Positions 10,024-18,219 of a DNA stretch of 64,000 bases are shown here, in pieces; the stretch's first letter is position 1; the number at the start of each line of letters is the position of its first letter. The notes under the pieces are model-generated. The model ran no database searches. It saw only the letters and a program-made list of their open reading frames with translations, and was not told where the DNA came from. The DNA is from Bacillus altitudinis 41KF2b (lineage in GTDB: Bacteria > Bacillota > Bacilli > Bacillales > Bacillaceae). The stretch covers positions 282,299-346,298 of the forward strand of contig NZ_ASJC01000005.1 of assembly GCF_000691145.1 (NCBI RefSeq), in the 5' to 3' direction. A program made the position numbers and the translations under genes.

Positions 10024-10153
10024 ATTGATTTCTTTTGCGAGCGTCTTCCGGGCCTTCTAAAGTTGTTGCCCCTTTGTGATGAATGGATTGATCGCGGTCA
10101 GATTCAACTCTTCTTGACGCCTTTAGGCGTTTTTCCTGTCTATCCTTACCCAT
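10022..10153 (-). CDS. ypzI: YpzI family small protein
   Basis: A 43-residue, highly charged reverse-strand protein beginning MGKDRQEKRLKASRRVES and ending GPEDARKRNQ. It matches the YpzI family, which in B. subtilis lies at this position between fni and yphA. The ATG at 10153 has a strong GGAGGG Shine-Dalgarno (10161-10168, read in reverse). There is no membrane segment; function is unknown. A SigG-like promoter lies 36-70 bases upstream, suggesting forespore expression. The stop codon touches the T tract of the opposite-strand terminator. Confidence 0.85.
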   Translation of the reverse strand: MGKDRQEKRLKASRRVESDRDQSIHHKGATTLEGPEDARKRNQ

Positions 10154-10195
10154 TATACATCCCTCCTCAACTATTAGGGTGTCACCTCTTGTTTA

Positions 10196-10224
10196 TTTCA
10201 TGCAAATCCCGCACCTTCTCATAC
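10196..10224 (-). promoter_or_regulatory. SigG-like promoter of ypzI
   Basis: On the reverse strand, GTATG (10220-10224) fits the SigG/SigF -35 pattern. CATGAAA (10196-10202) fits six of seven -10 positions, with a 17-base spacer. Transcription would start about 36 bases before the ypzI ATG. Confidence 0.5.
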
Positions 10225-10271
10225 GTTTAAAAACTGGAGATTTTCCCATAATGTAATTGAGGTGATGAGGG

Positions 10272-10874
10272 TTGGAGGCATTGTACTATTATTGGTCAAT
10301 ATGGTTCGTTTGGATTATGGTGACATTTATCATGGAGAAAAGCACGTGGCGCAATGTGCTAGGCGTATGTGTTCTCGTTCATATTATATGCAGTCATGTC
10401 ATGGTTTCTATTTTAGACATGAGGATCAATACAGGATTTTTGTTGACCTTTTTATATGCTTGCATGTCATTCGTGATCTTTCGGCCTGCTCATCGAATCA
10501 TGCGAATCATGCAATTAGGTTCAATGGTCAGTGCGTATGCCTTTTTTATGATTTTTGCATTATATGATCCAGTTTGGTTCACGATAATAAAGGTGGACTG
10601 GGTTGTATTTGCCTTGCTGATCTTGATGTGTTTAACATATGGGCATCAGTTAACGGAACGGATCACTTTATGGATGATGGCTATATGTCTGGGGGAAGCC
10701 CTTTATGCGCTTACGATTCATCGCCTCACATCTTCCATTGTCATAGGAGATCTCTCGTTTCTTTCCATGGCTGTTCAAGGAGCTGTCTTTCTATTAGGTG
10801 TAGGTCAGCTTGAAAAACTCTTGAACACCCGTTCATCTAGAAAACCAGTAAAAGGGGCTGCAAAATCAACATGA
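10272..10874 (+). CDS. yphA: Membrane protein YphA
   Basis: Integral membrane protein of 200 residues with about six hydrophobic segments and a basic C-terminal tail (SSRKPVKGAAK). Function unknown. The start is TTG 10272, with AGGTGATGAGG just upstream; length equals that of the B. subtilis protein (199). An overlapping frame from 10262 is open for 101 codons but has no family likeness. The stop overlaps the yphB start by four bases (ATGA), implying translational coupling. Confidence 0.8.
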   Translation: MEALYYYWSIWFVWIMVTFIMEKSTWRNVLGVCVLVHIICSHVMVSILDMRINTGFLLTFLYACMSFVIFRPAHRIMRIMQLGSMVSAYAFFMIFALYDPVWFTIIKVDWVVFALLILMCLTYGHQLTERITLWMMAICLGEALYALTIHRLTSSIVIGDLSFLSMAVQGAVFLLGVGQLEKLLNTRSSRKPVKGAAKST

Positions 10875-11755
10875 CGGATTACACGTTTCCTGTGATTATT
10901 GGTGTCATCTTTGGGATGGCGGCTAGGCTTTATATGCTAAGAACTGATTATCGGCAATATCCCACATATATTCATGGACAAGTGATTCACATTGCGCTAG
11001 GTTTTATTGCATCAGGCCTTGGTGCTATTATTATGCCTGCGCTGATACAGGAAGAATTCACTGCAATTACCTTCCTGACGCTTGCAGCCACGCAATTTCG
11101 TGATGTGCGTAATATGGAAAGAAATACATTGACCCAAATGGATTCGTATGAGCTTGTCTCACGAGGCAGTACATATATCGAAGGCATTGCGATCGCCTTT
11201 GAAAGTCGAAATTATATTGCCATTCTTACTGCCCTTATTACAACGACCGCCTGTATTTTCTTCTCGCTCGTCGTTGGGACAGTGGTCGGTATTCTTTGTT
11301 TTTTCATGGCAAAACTATTAATGTCAGGGAGCCAATTAAAGGATATCGTGAATATTCAAAAAGGGGAACTTCGCTTTGACGGCGCAGGACTTTACGTAAA
11401 TGATATTTACATTATGAATATCGGGCTGCCTGAAAAGCAAAAATTGATTTTAGAGCATGGAATGGGGTTCATCTTGACTCCGAAGAATTTTAACTCGGCC
11501 ACAACCATCGCAAACCTTGGGCAGCGGCAGGCTATCTTATTTGATTTATCCAACGTGCTTGGTGTATACCGAGATTCTGGTGAACCATCGCTTTGTCCGC
11601 TCGCAAAACGTGATCTGAATAATGGCACACTTGGCGTATTCATTTTACCGCAATGGCAGCGTGAAGATTTAGCTGTCCGTGTATTAGAAGAGGTGCCTAT
11701 TTTAGAAAATGCCATTAGAATGCCGACAGATTTCATTAAAAAGAAAGTGAGGTAA
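10871..11755 (+). CDS. seaA: YIEGIA family membrane protein YphB (SeaA)
   Basis: The 294-residue protein contains the diagnostic YIEGIAIAFESRN stretch (about residues 100-112). The N-terminal ~160 residues hold several membrane helices; the C-terminal ~140 residues are soluble (LILEHGMGFILTPKNF...). From memory, the B. subtilis homologue is annotated as a spore envelope assembly factor (SeaA); the mechanism is not known to me. Coupled to yphA upstream and to a 64-residue protein 6 bases downstream, so the three are probably one functional unit. Family call firm, function tentative. Confidence 0.8.
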   Translation: MTDYTFPVIIGVIFGMAARLYMLRTDYRQYPTYIHGQVIHIALGFIASGLGAIIMPALIQEEFTAITFLTLAATQFRDVRNMERNTLTQMDSYELVSRGSTYIEGIAIAFESRNYIAILTALITTTACIFFSLVVGTVVGILCFFMAKLLMSGSQLKDIVNIQKGELRFDGAGLYVNDIYIMNIGLPEKQKLILEHGMGFILTPKNFNSATTIANLGQRQAILFDLSNVLGVYRDSGEPSLCPLAKRDLNNGTLGVFILPQWQREDLAVRVLEEVPILENAIRMPTDFIKKKVR

Positions 11756-11761
11756 TAGGGC

Positions 11762-11956
11762 ATGGCGAACACCATTGAACAATTTATATTGGCTGTGGCG
11801 ACAACAAATAAAGAGCGGGTCATTGGCGGAACAGCCGTTTTTTTCTGTGAAAATAAAGAAGAGCTTGACATGTATGCCATGAATTTAGAGGCCATTTTAG
11901 ATGGAATTGCACACGGCATTGGAGAAGATCTTTATTTGATCGTCAAACATTTTTAA
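11762..11956 (+). CDS. ypzH: Small partner protein of YIEGIA (YpzH-like)
   Basis: A 64-residue soluble acidic protein, starting MANTIEQFILAVATTN and ending EDLYLIVKHF. I recall this family being annotated as a capping-complex subunit for YIEGIA, on the basis of its constant position after yphB-type genes. It begins 6 bases after yphB and so is almost certainly co-transcribed. The symbol follows my memory of B. subtilis gene order and is less certain than the family. Confidence 0.7.
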   Translation: MANTIEQFILAVATTNKERVIGGTAVFFCENKEELDMYAMNLEAILDGIAHGIGEDLYLIVKHF

Positions 11957-11964
11957 GTTATTCA

Positions 11965-11992
11965 TTGTGGTCTGATTAAAAATTGATATAAT
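11965..11992 (+). promoter_or_regulatory. Promoter of der
   Basis: TTGTGG (11965-11970), 16 bases, TATAAT (11987-11992), with an extended TG-A before the -10. The first transcribed bases then contain the hairpin at 12003-12024. Confidence 0.6.
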
Positions 11993-12002
11993 ATATAAGT
12001 TG

Positions 12003-12029
12003 AACCCTTCATGTTTGAAGGGTTTATTT
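12003..12029 (+). terminator. Hairpin ahead of der; weak terminator or 5'-end stabiliser
   Basis: AACCCTTC pairs with GAAGGGTT across six bases, followed by TATTTC. The T tract is interrupted. It may end yphA-yphB-ypzH or sit at the 5' end of the der transcript. Confidence 0.5.
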
Positions 12030-12115
12030 CATAAAACTGAATGAAAATTATAAATCCCGGTTGAAACATGATGATGAACATATTGAATCGCGGCTGGATT
12101 GAAAGGAAGGGTACT

Positions 12116-13426
12116 ATGGGTAAACCTGTCGTAGCCATTGTTGGAAGGCCCAACGTTGGAAAATCTACAATTTTTAATCGAATCGCAGGCGAAAGAATAT
12201 CGATTGTAGAAGACACACCTGGTGTAACAAGAGATCGAATCTATAGCTCTGCTGAATGGTTAAATTATGACTTTAATTTAATAGATACTGGTGGAATTGA
12301 TATTGGAGATGAGCCGTTTTTGGCGCAAATTCGCCATCAGGCTGAAATCGCAATGGATGAAGCGGATGTTATTATCTTTATGGTCAATGGAAGAGATGGC
12401 GTCACATCTGCGGATGAAGAAGTCGCAAAAATTTTATATCGCACGAAAAAACCTGTCGTACTTGCTGTCAATAAATTGGACAACCCTGAAATGAGAAGCG
12501 ACGTGTATGACTTTTATGCACTTGGATTTGGTGAACCGTATCCGATTTCTGGAACGCACGGACTCGGTCTAGGTGATCTGCTTGATGCTGTCGCAGAGCA
12601 TTTCAAAAACTTACCAGATACACAGTATGATGAAGAAGTGGTACAGTTCTGCTTAATCGGCCGCCCAAATGTAGGGAAATCCTCTTTGGTGAATGCGATG
12701 CTCGGTGAAGAACGTGTCATTGTCAGCAACATCGCTGGTACAACAAGAGATGCTGTAGATACAATGTTTACGTACAACCAACGTGACTTTGTCATTGTCG
12801 ACACAGCAGGTATGAGAAAAAAAGGGAAAGTATATGAAACAACAGAGAAATACAGTGTACTTCGAGCGTTAAAAGCCATTGATCGATCGGATGTTGTCGC
12901 TGTAGTTCTTGATGGTGAAGAAGGCATTATTGAACAGGATAAACGTATTGCCGGCTACGCACACGAAGCGGGTAAAGCCGTTGTGATCATTGTGAACAAG
13001 TGGGATGCTGTTGAAAAAGACGAGCGTACAATGAAGGAATTTGAGCAAAATATTCGCGAGCATTTTCAATTCCTTGATTATGCACCTGTCTTATTCATGT
13101 CTGCTCTTACGAAAAAGAGAATTCACACGTTAATGCCAACAATCATTACCGCTAGTGAAAATCATGCGATGCGCGTTCAAACGAACATTCTAAACGATAT
13201 TATCATGGATGCCGTAGCAATGAACCCAACGCCGACCCATAACGGACAGCGTCTGAAAATTTACTATGCAACACAAGTGGCGATCAAACCGCCGTCCTTT
13301 GTTGTGTTTGTAAATGATCCAGAACTTATGCACTTTTCTTATGAGCGTTTCCTAGAAAACCGAATTCGAGATGCATTTGGTTTTGAAGGAACACCAATTA
13401 AAATATTTGCGAGAGCGAGAAAATAA
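12116..13426 (+). CDS. der: Ribosome-assembly GTPase Der (EngA)
   Basis: Essential double GTPase for 50S ribosomal subunit maturation. The 436 residues hold G-domain 1 (GRPNVGKST near residue 9, DTPG, NKLD), G-domain 2 (GRPNVGKSS near residue 182, DTAG, NKWD) and a C-terminal KH-like domain. ATG 12116 gives exactly the B. subtilis length and has GGAAGGG upstream; a longer in-frame reading from 12068 is unsupported. gpsA follows after 14 bases and is probably co-transcribed. Confidence 0.97.
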   Translation: MGKPVVAIVGRPNVGKSTIFNRIAGERISIVEDTPGVTRDRIYSSAEWLNYDFNLIDTGGIDIGDEPFLAQIRHQAEIAMDEADVIIFMVNGRDGVTSADEEVAKILYRTKKPVVLAVNKLDNPEMRSDVYDFYALGFGEPYPISGTHGLGLGDLLDAVAEHFKNLPDTQYDEEVVQFCLIGRPNVGKSSLVNAMLGEERVIVSNIAGTTRDAVDTMFTYNQRDFVIVDTAGMRKKGKVYETTEKYSVLRALKAIDRSDVVAVVLDGEEGIIEQDKRIAGYAHEAGKAVVIIVNKWDAVEKDERTMKEFEQNIREHFQFLDYAPVLFMSALTKKRIHTLMPTIITASENHAMRVQTNILNDIIMDAVAMNPTPTHNGQRLKIYYATQVAIKPPSFVVFVNDPELMHFSYERFLENRIRDAFGFEGTPIKIFARARK

Positions 13427-13440
13427 AAAGGGTGAGCAGG

Positions 13441-14478
13441 ATGAAGAAAATTTCAGTACTTGGAGCAGGGAGCTGGGGAACAGCTCTTGCGCTTGTATTA
13501 GCTGATAATCATCATGATGTACACATGTGGGGACATAGACAAGAATTAATTGATCAAATCAATGAGAAACATGAAAATCATGATTACTTGCCTAATGTTG
13601 CATTGCCAGCGTCTATTCAAGCGACAACAGATATGAAACAGGCACTAGAAGGGACAGATGCGATTATTGTCGCTGTGCCAACAAAGGCCATTCGAGAAGT
13701 ATTGAAACAGGCAAATGAGTTCATTACGTCAAAGGTGCCATTTGTTCATGTCAGTAAAGGAATTGAACCAGATACACTTCTTAGAATTTCTCAAATGATT
13801 GAACAAGAAGTCCCGGAAGCGAAAAGAGAAGCAGTTGTTGTCCTGTCAGGACCAAGCCATGCTGAAGAAGTTGGCTTGCGTCATCCGACAACTGTTACTG
13901 TCTCGTCAGAACATATTGAAGCAGCTCAATTTGTTCAAGATTTGTTCATGAACAATCATTTTAGAGTGTACACCAACCCTGATGTGATTGGGGTGGAAAT
14001 TGGCGGGGCGCTGAAAAACATCATCGCTCTTGCGGCAGGGATCACAGACGGACTCGGATATGGCGATAATGCGAAAGCAGCGCTCATCACAAGGGGTCTT
14101 GCTGAAATCGCCCGCCTCGGCACAAAAATGGGAGGAAACCCTCTTACGTTTGCCGGATTAACAGGTGTTGGAGATTTGATTGTCACATGTACAAGTGTTC
14201 ATTCGCGTAACTGGCGCTGCGGGAATTTACTCGGTAAAGGATATAAGCTCGAAGAAGTGCTTGAAAAAATGGGGATGGTTGTCGAAGGCGTCCGCACAAC
14301 AAAAGGCGCTTATCAGCTCTCCAAAGAATACAAGGTCAGCATGCCGATTACAGAGGCTCTTTACGGCGTCCTATTTGAAGGGAAAAAGGTAGACGATGCT
14401 GTAGAATCCTTAATGGCACGTGTGAAAACACATGAGATGGAAGACCTTGTGAACATGTTCGAAAACCAAACAAAGTAA
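13441..14478 (+). CDS. gpsA: Glycerol-3-phosphate dehydrogenase (NAD(P)+)
   Basis: Makes sn-glycerol 3-phosphate from dihydroxyacetone phosphate for phospholipid synthesis. The N-terminal Rossmann motif GAGSWGTAL is at residues 7-15, and the catalytic-lysine region [13 protein letters not shown] lies near residue 183. ATG 13441 gives 345 residues, the family length, with AAAGGGTG upstream; a GTG nine bases earlier is in frame but coincides with the ribosome binding site. A structured 3' region with a terminator follows. Confidence 0.96.
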   Translation: MKKISVLGAGSWGTALALVLADNHHDVHMWGHRQELIDQINEKHENHDYLPNVALPASIQATTDMKQALEGTDAIIVAVPTKAIREVLKQANEFITSKVPFVHVSKGIEPDTLLRISQMIEQEVPEAKREAVVVLSGPSHAEEVGLRHPTTVTVSSEHIEAAQFVQDLFMNNHFRVYTNPDVIGVEIGGALKNIIALAAGITDGLGYGDNAKAALITRGLAEIARLGTKMGGNPLTFAGLTGVGDLIVTCTSVHSRNWRCGNLLGKGYKLEEVLEKMGMVVEGVRTTKGAYQLSKEYKVSMPITEALYGVLFEGKKVDDAVESLMARVKTHEMEDLVNMFENQTK

Positions 14479-14499
14479 TTGGAAGACTGAACTTAGGCG

Positions 14500-14634
14500 T
14501 GTAGAGGATGCAAGAAGGGGCAGACTTGCATAACATAACAATGAAGTTTGAATAGAGCTTTGCCTCTACAGAATGAGGAAAAATAGTCGACCTAATGGCT
14601 GAAGCAGAGTCCCCCTCTTTGCTTCAGTTTTTTT
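14500..14634 (+). ncRNA. Candidate structured RNA or long 3' UTR downstream of gpsA
   Basis: The 266-base gap between gpsA and yphE holds no ORF. TGTAGAGG (14500-14507) pairs with CCTCTACA (14563-14570). It encloses the hairpin ATGCAAG / CTTGCAT (14508-14514 and 14525-14531). The transcript would end at the terminator at 14599-14634. A closed outer stem around an inner hairpin, followed by a terminator, resembles a regulatory RNA, but it matches no class I know. Confidence 0.3.
14599..14634 (+). terminator. Terminator of der-gpsA
   Basis: CTGAAGCA pairs with TGCTTCAG across 13 bases, followed by seven T residues. Confidence 0.8.
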
Positions 14635-14666
14635 ATGCACTTTTTTCTGAATGATTGGAAAAATGA

Positions 14667-14714
14667 TTGATATTTGACTTAATTTTGGTTTAGAATGAAA
14701 TATAAACGCTTACA
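14667..14714 (+). promoter_or_regulatory. Possible promoter of yphE-yphF with a cre-like site
   Basis: TTGATA (14667-14672), 18 bases, TAGAAT (14691-14696). Immediately downstream, TATAAACGCTTACA (14701-14714) matches 12 of 14 positions of the CcpA operator consensus. The promoter is reasonable; the operator is speculative. Confidence 0.4.
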
Positions 14715-14744
14715 ATTCGTTTGTATTAAAGGGGGACAGGCACG

Positions 14745-14948
14745 ATGAGTTTTGCTTTAATCAAGATGTGGTTTGCGCTTGGTTCAATGGGGCTCATGTT
14801 TTTAGCCGTTGTAACCATTTATCTGAGTAGATTTAAGCTGAAGAGTCGATTTCTGAAAATAACAGCTTCGACTGTTGCGTACAGCTTGATGCTCATATCA
14901 GGTATCATTGTGTTTTTAGTTGTATTTAGTGGGCCGGTCAATGAATAA
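14745..14948 (+). CDS. yphE: Small membrane protein YphE (DUF2768)
   Basis: A 67-residue protein with two hydrophobic helices (about residues 4-26 and 43-62) separated by a basic loop (SRFKLKSRFLK). The size and position between gpsA and yphF equal those of B. subtilis yphE. AAAGGGGGA precedes the ATG. Function unknown; yphF follows after 15 bases. Confidence 0.8.
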   Translation: MSFALIKMWFALGSMGLMFLAVVTIYLSRFKLKSRFLKITASTVAYSLMLISGIIVFLVVFSGPVNE

Positions 14949-14963
14949 AGAAAAAGGAAGAAT

Positions 14964-15692
14964 ATGATGATCAAAGCAAAAATCAGTGTCATGCTGTTAA
15001 CACTTATTTTACTTACGGGGTGCCTCTATCCAGAGAATCGCAAAGCTGAAAACCGCGTGCCATATAAAGAGCAGCTGCAAAGTGTGCAGACAGCGATTGA
15101 AGATTTTCAAAAAGCGACAAATGGCCTTTTGCCCATTGAAACAAAAGAAGGCGACACACCGATTTATCAGAAGTATGTCATTGACTTTAAGCGTCTGTCA
15201 CCAAGATATTTACACGATGTACCGTCGACATCTTTTGAAGGCGGGGGCGAATATATCTATGTCCTCACAGACGTCGAACAAAATCCAACGGTGAAACTGC
15301 TTGATGTCAAAATGACACAAACGATCAGTGAATTGCGTCTGAGAATCAAAATATATCAAGATGAACATACATATCCGCCATATGGCAAAGTAGTATCCAA
15401 AGATTTATATACGTTAAATGAAAAAAAACTAGGGTTAAAAGCACCGCCTACAGTGACGAGCCCTGTTACGGGTGAATCACTTCCATTACTGATTTCCTCA
15501 AATGGCGAAATCTATGTTGACTATCGCAGTGATTTTGCCCAGATTTTGAAAAATACGAAACAAAAGCTGAAACCAGGTGAAAATATTCAAGATGTCTATT
15601 GGCAGGAAACCCCGTTTGTACCAGCGTTTTCTGTTCCATATACGATCAACAAAAAAGGTGAGCCGGCTTTTTTAGAAAAAAAGACGTCATAA
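14964..15692 (+). CDS. yphF: Lipoprotein YphF
   Basis: A 242-residue predicted lipoprotein: a basic, hydrophobic signal of about 20 residues ends in the lipobox LLTGC (Cys about residue 20). The remainder is hydrophilic and exported. Function unknown in the family. The ribosome binding site AAAGGAAG precedes ATG 14964. It shares a transcript with yphE and ends at a strong terminator ahead of spoIVA. Confidence 0.82.
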   Translation: MMIKAKISVMLLTLILLTGCLYPENRKAENRVPYKEQLQSVQTAIEDFQKATNGLLPIETKEGDTPIYQKYVIDFKRLSPRYLHDVPSTSFEGGGEYIYVLTDVEQNPTVKLLDVKMTQTISELRLRIKIYQDEHTYPPYGKVVSKDLYTLNEKKLGLKAPPTVTSPVTGESLPLLISSNGEIYVDYRSDFAQILKNTKQKLKPGENIQDVYWQETPFVPAFSVPYTINKKGEPAFLEKKTS

Positions 15693-15701
15693 ACAAGAAT
15701 G

Positions 15702-15743
15702 AACCTTTCTCCTCTGCATATAAATGAGGAGAAAGGTTTTTTT
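15702..15743 (+). terminator. Terminator of yphE-yphF
   Basis: AACCTTTCTCCTC pairs with GAGGAGAAAGGTT across 11 bases, then a T run. Confidence 0.88.
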
Positions 15744-15769
15744 ATGGCTAAACATACTCTCAAAACAAA

Positions 15770-15826
15770 AAAGGTGTCATATTCAAATAGGACAACGTCA
15801 TACACATATATTGTCCTGACACCTTT
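15770..15826. repeat. Two-part inverted repeat across the spoIVA promoter
   Basis: AAAGGTGTC (15770-15778) pairs with GACACCTTT (15818-15826). Inside, AGGACAA (15789-15795) pairs with TTGTCCT (15811-15817). The repeat encloses the proposed SigE promoter. Confidence 0.7.
15777..15806 (+). promoter_or_regulatory. SigE promoter of spoIVA
   Basis: TCATATT (15777-15783) fits the SigE -35 consensus exactly. CATACACA (15799-15806) fits seven of eight -10 positions, with a 15-base spacer. spoIVA is a known SigE (mother-cell) gene in B. subtilis. Confidence 0.65.
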
Positions 15827-15897
15827 CAAGCACCGTTTGATTGAAGTATAGAGTATTTTATTTGAAAACGAGGATAGCAAGTCCGGGAGGGGATCAC

Positions 15898-17376
15898 TTG
15901 GAAAAAGTTGATATTTTCAAGGATATCGCTGAACGAACAGGAGGCGATATATATTTAGGAGTCGTTGGAGCTGTTCGTACAGGGAAATCTACGTTTATTA
16001 AAAAGTTTATGGAGCTCGTGGTGCTCCCGAATATCAATAATGAGGCAGACCGTGCAAGAGCACAGGATGAATTGCCGCAAAGCGCAGCAGGAAAAACCAT
16101 TATGACCACAGAGCCAAAATTTGTGCCAAATCAAGCGGCATCCATTCACGTGAGCGACGGTCTGGATGTCAACATTAGGCTTGTCGATTGTGTAGGCTAC
16201 ACCGTGCCTGGTGCACGCGGCTATGAAGATGAAAATGGTCCGAGAATGATTAATACGCCGTGGTATGAAGAACCAATCCCGTTTCATGAAGCAGCGGAAA
16301 TTGGTACACGCAAGGTCATTCAAGAGCATTCAACCATTGGTGTTGTGATTACAACAGATGGATCAATTGGAGAAATCCCAAGACATGACTATATTGAATC
16401 AGAAGAACGTGTCATTGACGAACTCAAAGAAGTTGGAAAGCCGTTTATTATGGTGATCAACTCTGTGAGACCTTATCACCCTGAAACAGAAGCACTGCGG
16501 CAGGAGCTTAGTCAAAAATATGATATTCCTGTACTCGCGATGAGTGTCGAAAGTATGAGAGAACAAGACGTCCTCAGTGTACTTCGTGAAGCATTATATG
16601 AATTCCCAGTGCTTGAGGTGAATGTGAACCTGCCAAGCTGGGTCATGGTACTAAAAGAAGATCATTGGCTAAGAGAGAGTTATCAGGATTCAGTGAAAGA
16701 AACCGTCAAGGATATTAAGAGATTAAGAGATGTTGACCGAGTGGTAGGTCAGTTCAGTGAATTCGATTTTATCGAAAGAGCGGGCTTAGCAGGCATTGAA
16801 ATGGGTCAGGGGATCGCAGAAATTGATCTGTATGCGCCGGATGATCTATATGATCATATCCTAAAAGAAGTGGTTGGTGTGGAAATTAGGGGCAAAGATC
16901 ACCTTCTTGAGCTCATGCAAGATTTTGCACATGCGAAAACGGAGTATGATCAAGTGTCTGACGCTTTAAAAATGGTGAAGCAGACTGGTTATGGAATTGC
17001 GGCACCAGCTTTGTCAGATATGAGTTTAGATGAGCCGGAAATCATTAGGCAAGGATCAAGATTCGGCGTCAGATTAAAAGCAGTCGCGCCATCTATTCAT
17101 ATGATTAAGGTAGATGTAGAAAGTGAGTTTGCGCCGATTATCGGAACAGAAAAACAAAGTGAAGAGCTCGTCCGATACTTAATGCAAGACTTTGAAGATG
17201 ATCCGCTTTCGATCTGGAATTCCGATATATTTGGACGCTCACTCAGCTCGCTTGTCAGAGAAGGCATTCAAGCAAAACTCTCGCTGATGCCGGAAAATGC
17301 AAGGTATAAACTAAAGGAAACGCTTGAACGAATTATTAACGAAGGATCAGGCGGTCTGATCGCGATTATTCTATAG
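15898..17376 (+). CDS. spoIVA: Spore coat morphogenetic ATPase SpoIVA
   Basis: ATP-hydrolysing protein that polymerises on the forespore surface to form the base of the spore coat. The Walker A motif GAVRTGKST lies near residues 24-32. The C-terminus ends in hydrophobic GGLIAIIL, needed for localisation. The start is TTG 15898 with GGGAGGGG upstream, giving 492 residues, the B. subtilis length. Sequence is highly conserved. Preceded by a SigE promoter and followed by a terminator, so monocistronic. Confidence 0.97.
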   Translation: MEKVDIFKDIAERTGGDIYLGVVGAVRTGKSTFIKKFMELVVLPNINNEADRARAQDELPQSAAGKTIMTTEPKFVPNQAASIHVSDGLDVNIRLVDCVGYTVPGARGYEDENGPRMINTPWYEEPIPFHEAAEIGTRKVIQEHSTIGVVITTDGSIGEIPRHDYIESEERVIDELKEVGKPFIMVINSVRPYHPETEALRQELSQKYDIPVLAMSVESMREQDVLSVLREALYEFPVLEVNVNLPSWVMVLKEDHWLRESYQDSVKETVKDIKRLRDVDRVVGQFSEFDFIERAGLAGIEMGQGIAEIDLYAPDDLYDHILKEVVGVEIRGKDHLLELMQDFAHAKTEYDQVSDALKMVKQTGYGIAAPALSDMSLDEPEIIRQGSRFGVRLKAVAPSIHMIKVDVESEFAPIIGTEKQSEELVRYLMQDFEDDPLSIWNSDIFGRSLSSLVREGIQAKLSLMPENARYKLKETLERIINEGSGGLIAIIL

Positions 17377-17381
17377 GATGT

Positions 17382-17411
17382 GAGACCTCTCATTGATGGG
17401 GGTCTTTTTTT
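17382..17411 (+). terminator. Terminator of spoIVA
   Basis: AGACC-type arm (17383-17393) pairs with ATGGGGGTCT, followed by seven T residues. Confidence 0.8.
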
Positions 17412-17506
17412 GCGTGCGGGTTAAGTCATAAAAAGACAATTGTATAAAGATTAGTCAGATTCAGGCTGAAATTAGGAATATTCGTTCGCAAAAGTGCCCT
17501 TAATCC

Positions 17507-17567
17507 TTGACGAATAAGGATTCTTCCCTTTAAAATGCTTGATATGGTATTTCATATGTGTTAATCT
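17507..17567 (+). promoter_or_regulatory. Tandem promoters and long leader of hbs
   Basis: The 374-base gap between spoIVA and hbs contains two SigA-type promoters. TTGACG (17507-17512), 18 bases, TAAAAT (17531-17536); and TTGATA (17539-17544), 17 bases, TAATCT (17562-17567). The leader is about 180 bases and contains an imperfect hairpin at 17645-17685 (CTTTCTA / TAGAAAG plus CTTTTTTT / AAAAAAAG). Confidence 0.6.
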
Positions 17568-17750
17568 ACTTACAGAAAATCTTCACTTTGTTGGACAAAC
17601 ATTCCTTCAAAGAGAAGTTTTCTAATGAAAAGCCATGTATGACGCTTTCTAGACGCTCTTTTTTTCAAAAAAAGTGTATAGAAAGAAGATGAATTGTGAA
17701 GAAATGATAACAATCTATTGAATGCATATTTTTGGGAGGAGGTGAAAGGC

Positions 17751-18029
17751 ATGAACAAGACAGAACTTATTAACGCGGTTGCTGAAGCAAGCGAGTTATC
17801 TAAAAAAGACGCGACAAAAGCAGTTGATTCTGTTTTTGATACAATTTTAGATGCACTTAAAAATGGTGACAAAATCCAACTTATTGGTTTTGGTAACTTT
17901 GAAGTACGTGAGCGTTCAGCTCGTAAAGGACGTAACCCACAAACTGGTGCAGAGATCGAAATCCCTGCAAGCAAAGTACCTGCTTTCAAACCAGGTAAAG
18001 CACTTAAAGACGCGGTGGCAGGTAAATAA
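17751..18029 (+). CDS. hbs: Nucleoid-associated protein HBsu (HU)
   Basis: Histone-like HU homodimer that bends and compacts DNA; essential in B. subtilis. The 92 residues match the family length, with the DNA-binding arm GRNPQTG near residues 61-67. ATG 17751 is preceded by the strong GGGAGGAGGTG; an upstream in-frame reading from 17718 would swallow that site. Tandem promoters and a strong ribosome binding site fit an abundant protein. Confidence 0.97.
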   Translation: MNKTELINAVAEASELSKKDATKAVDSVFDTILDALKNGDKIQLIGFGNFEVRERSARKGRNPQTGAEIEIPASKVPAFKPGKALKDAVAGK

Positions 18030-18089
18030 TCGTTATGTGTAATGATCCTATTGAAGGAGTTATACATATACAGTTTCACACTGGTCTAG

Positions 18090-18117
18090 AAAAGCCCCTT
18101 TGATAAGGGGCTTTTCC
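18090..18117 (+). terminator. Terminator of hbs
   Basis: AAAAGCCCCTT pairs perfectly with AAGGGGCTTTT across four bases, followed by CCTTTT. Confidence 0.85.
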
Positions 18118-18152
18118 TTTTGAATCAAATGGTTTGTTTAGAACGCTCTCCT

Positions 18153-18182
18153 TTGCTTTTAGGATCTGAAGTGTGCTAGAAT
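18153..18182 (+). promoter_or_regulatory. Promoter of folE-mtrB
   Basis: TTGCTT (18153-18158), 18 bases, TAGAAT (18177-18182), with TG-C immediately before the -10. It lies 38 bases ahead of the folE start. Confidence 0.6.
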
Positions 18183-18219
18183 CTGAATGAAATGTAATCG
18201 CCTTTGGAGGATATAATAC

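Noticed and set aside
9919..10230. 103-residue forward ORF between fni and yphA
   Set aside because: It runs antisense to ypzI and across the terminator at 9995-10023, lacks a good ribosome binding site and has no domain likeness.
10262..10567. 101-residue ORF overlapping yphA in another frame
   Set aside because: Composition is not protein-like and the yphA frame gives a full-length family protein with a better-placed start.
11407..11919. 170-residue reverse ORF over yphB and ypzH
   Set aside because: Shadow of two conserved forward genes; no independent ribosome binding site or family resemblance.
17570..18079. 169-residue reverse ORF across hbs
   Set aside because: Antisense to hbs and its leader hairpin; the T-rich leader makes an open frame by chance.
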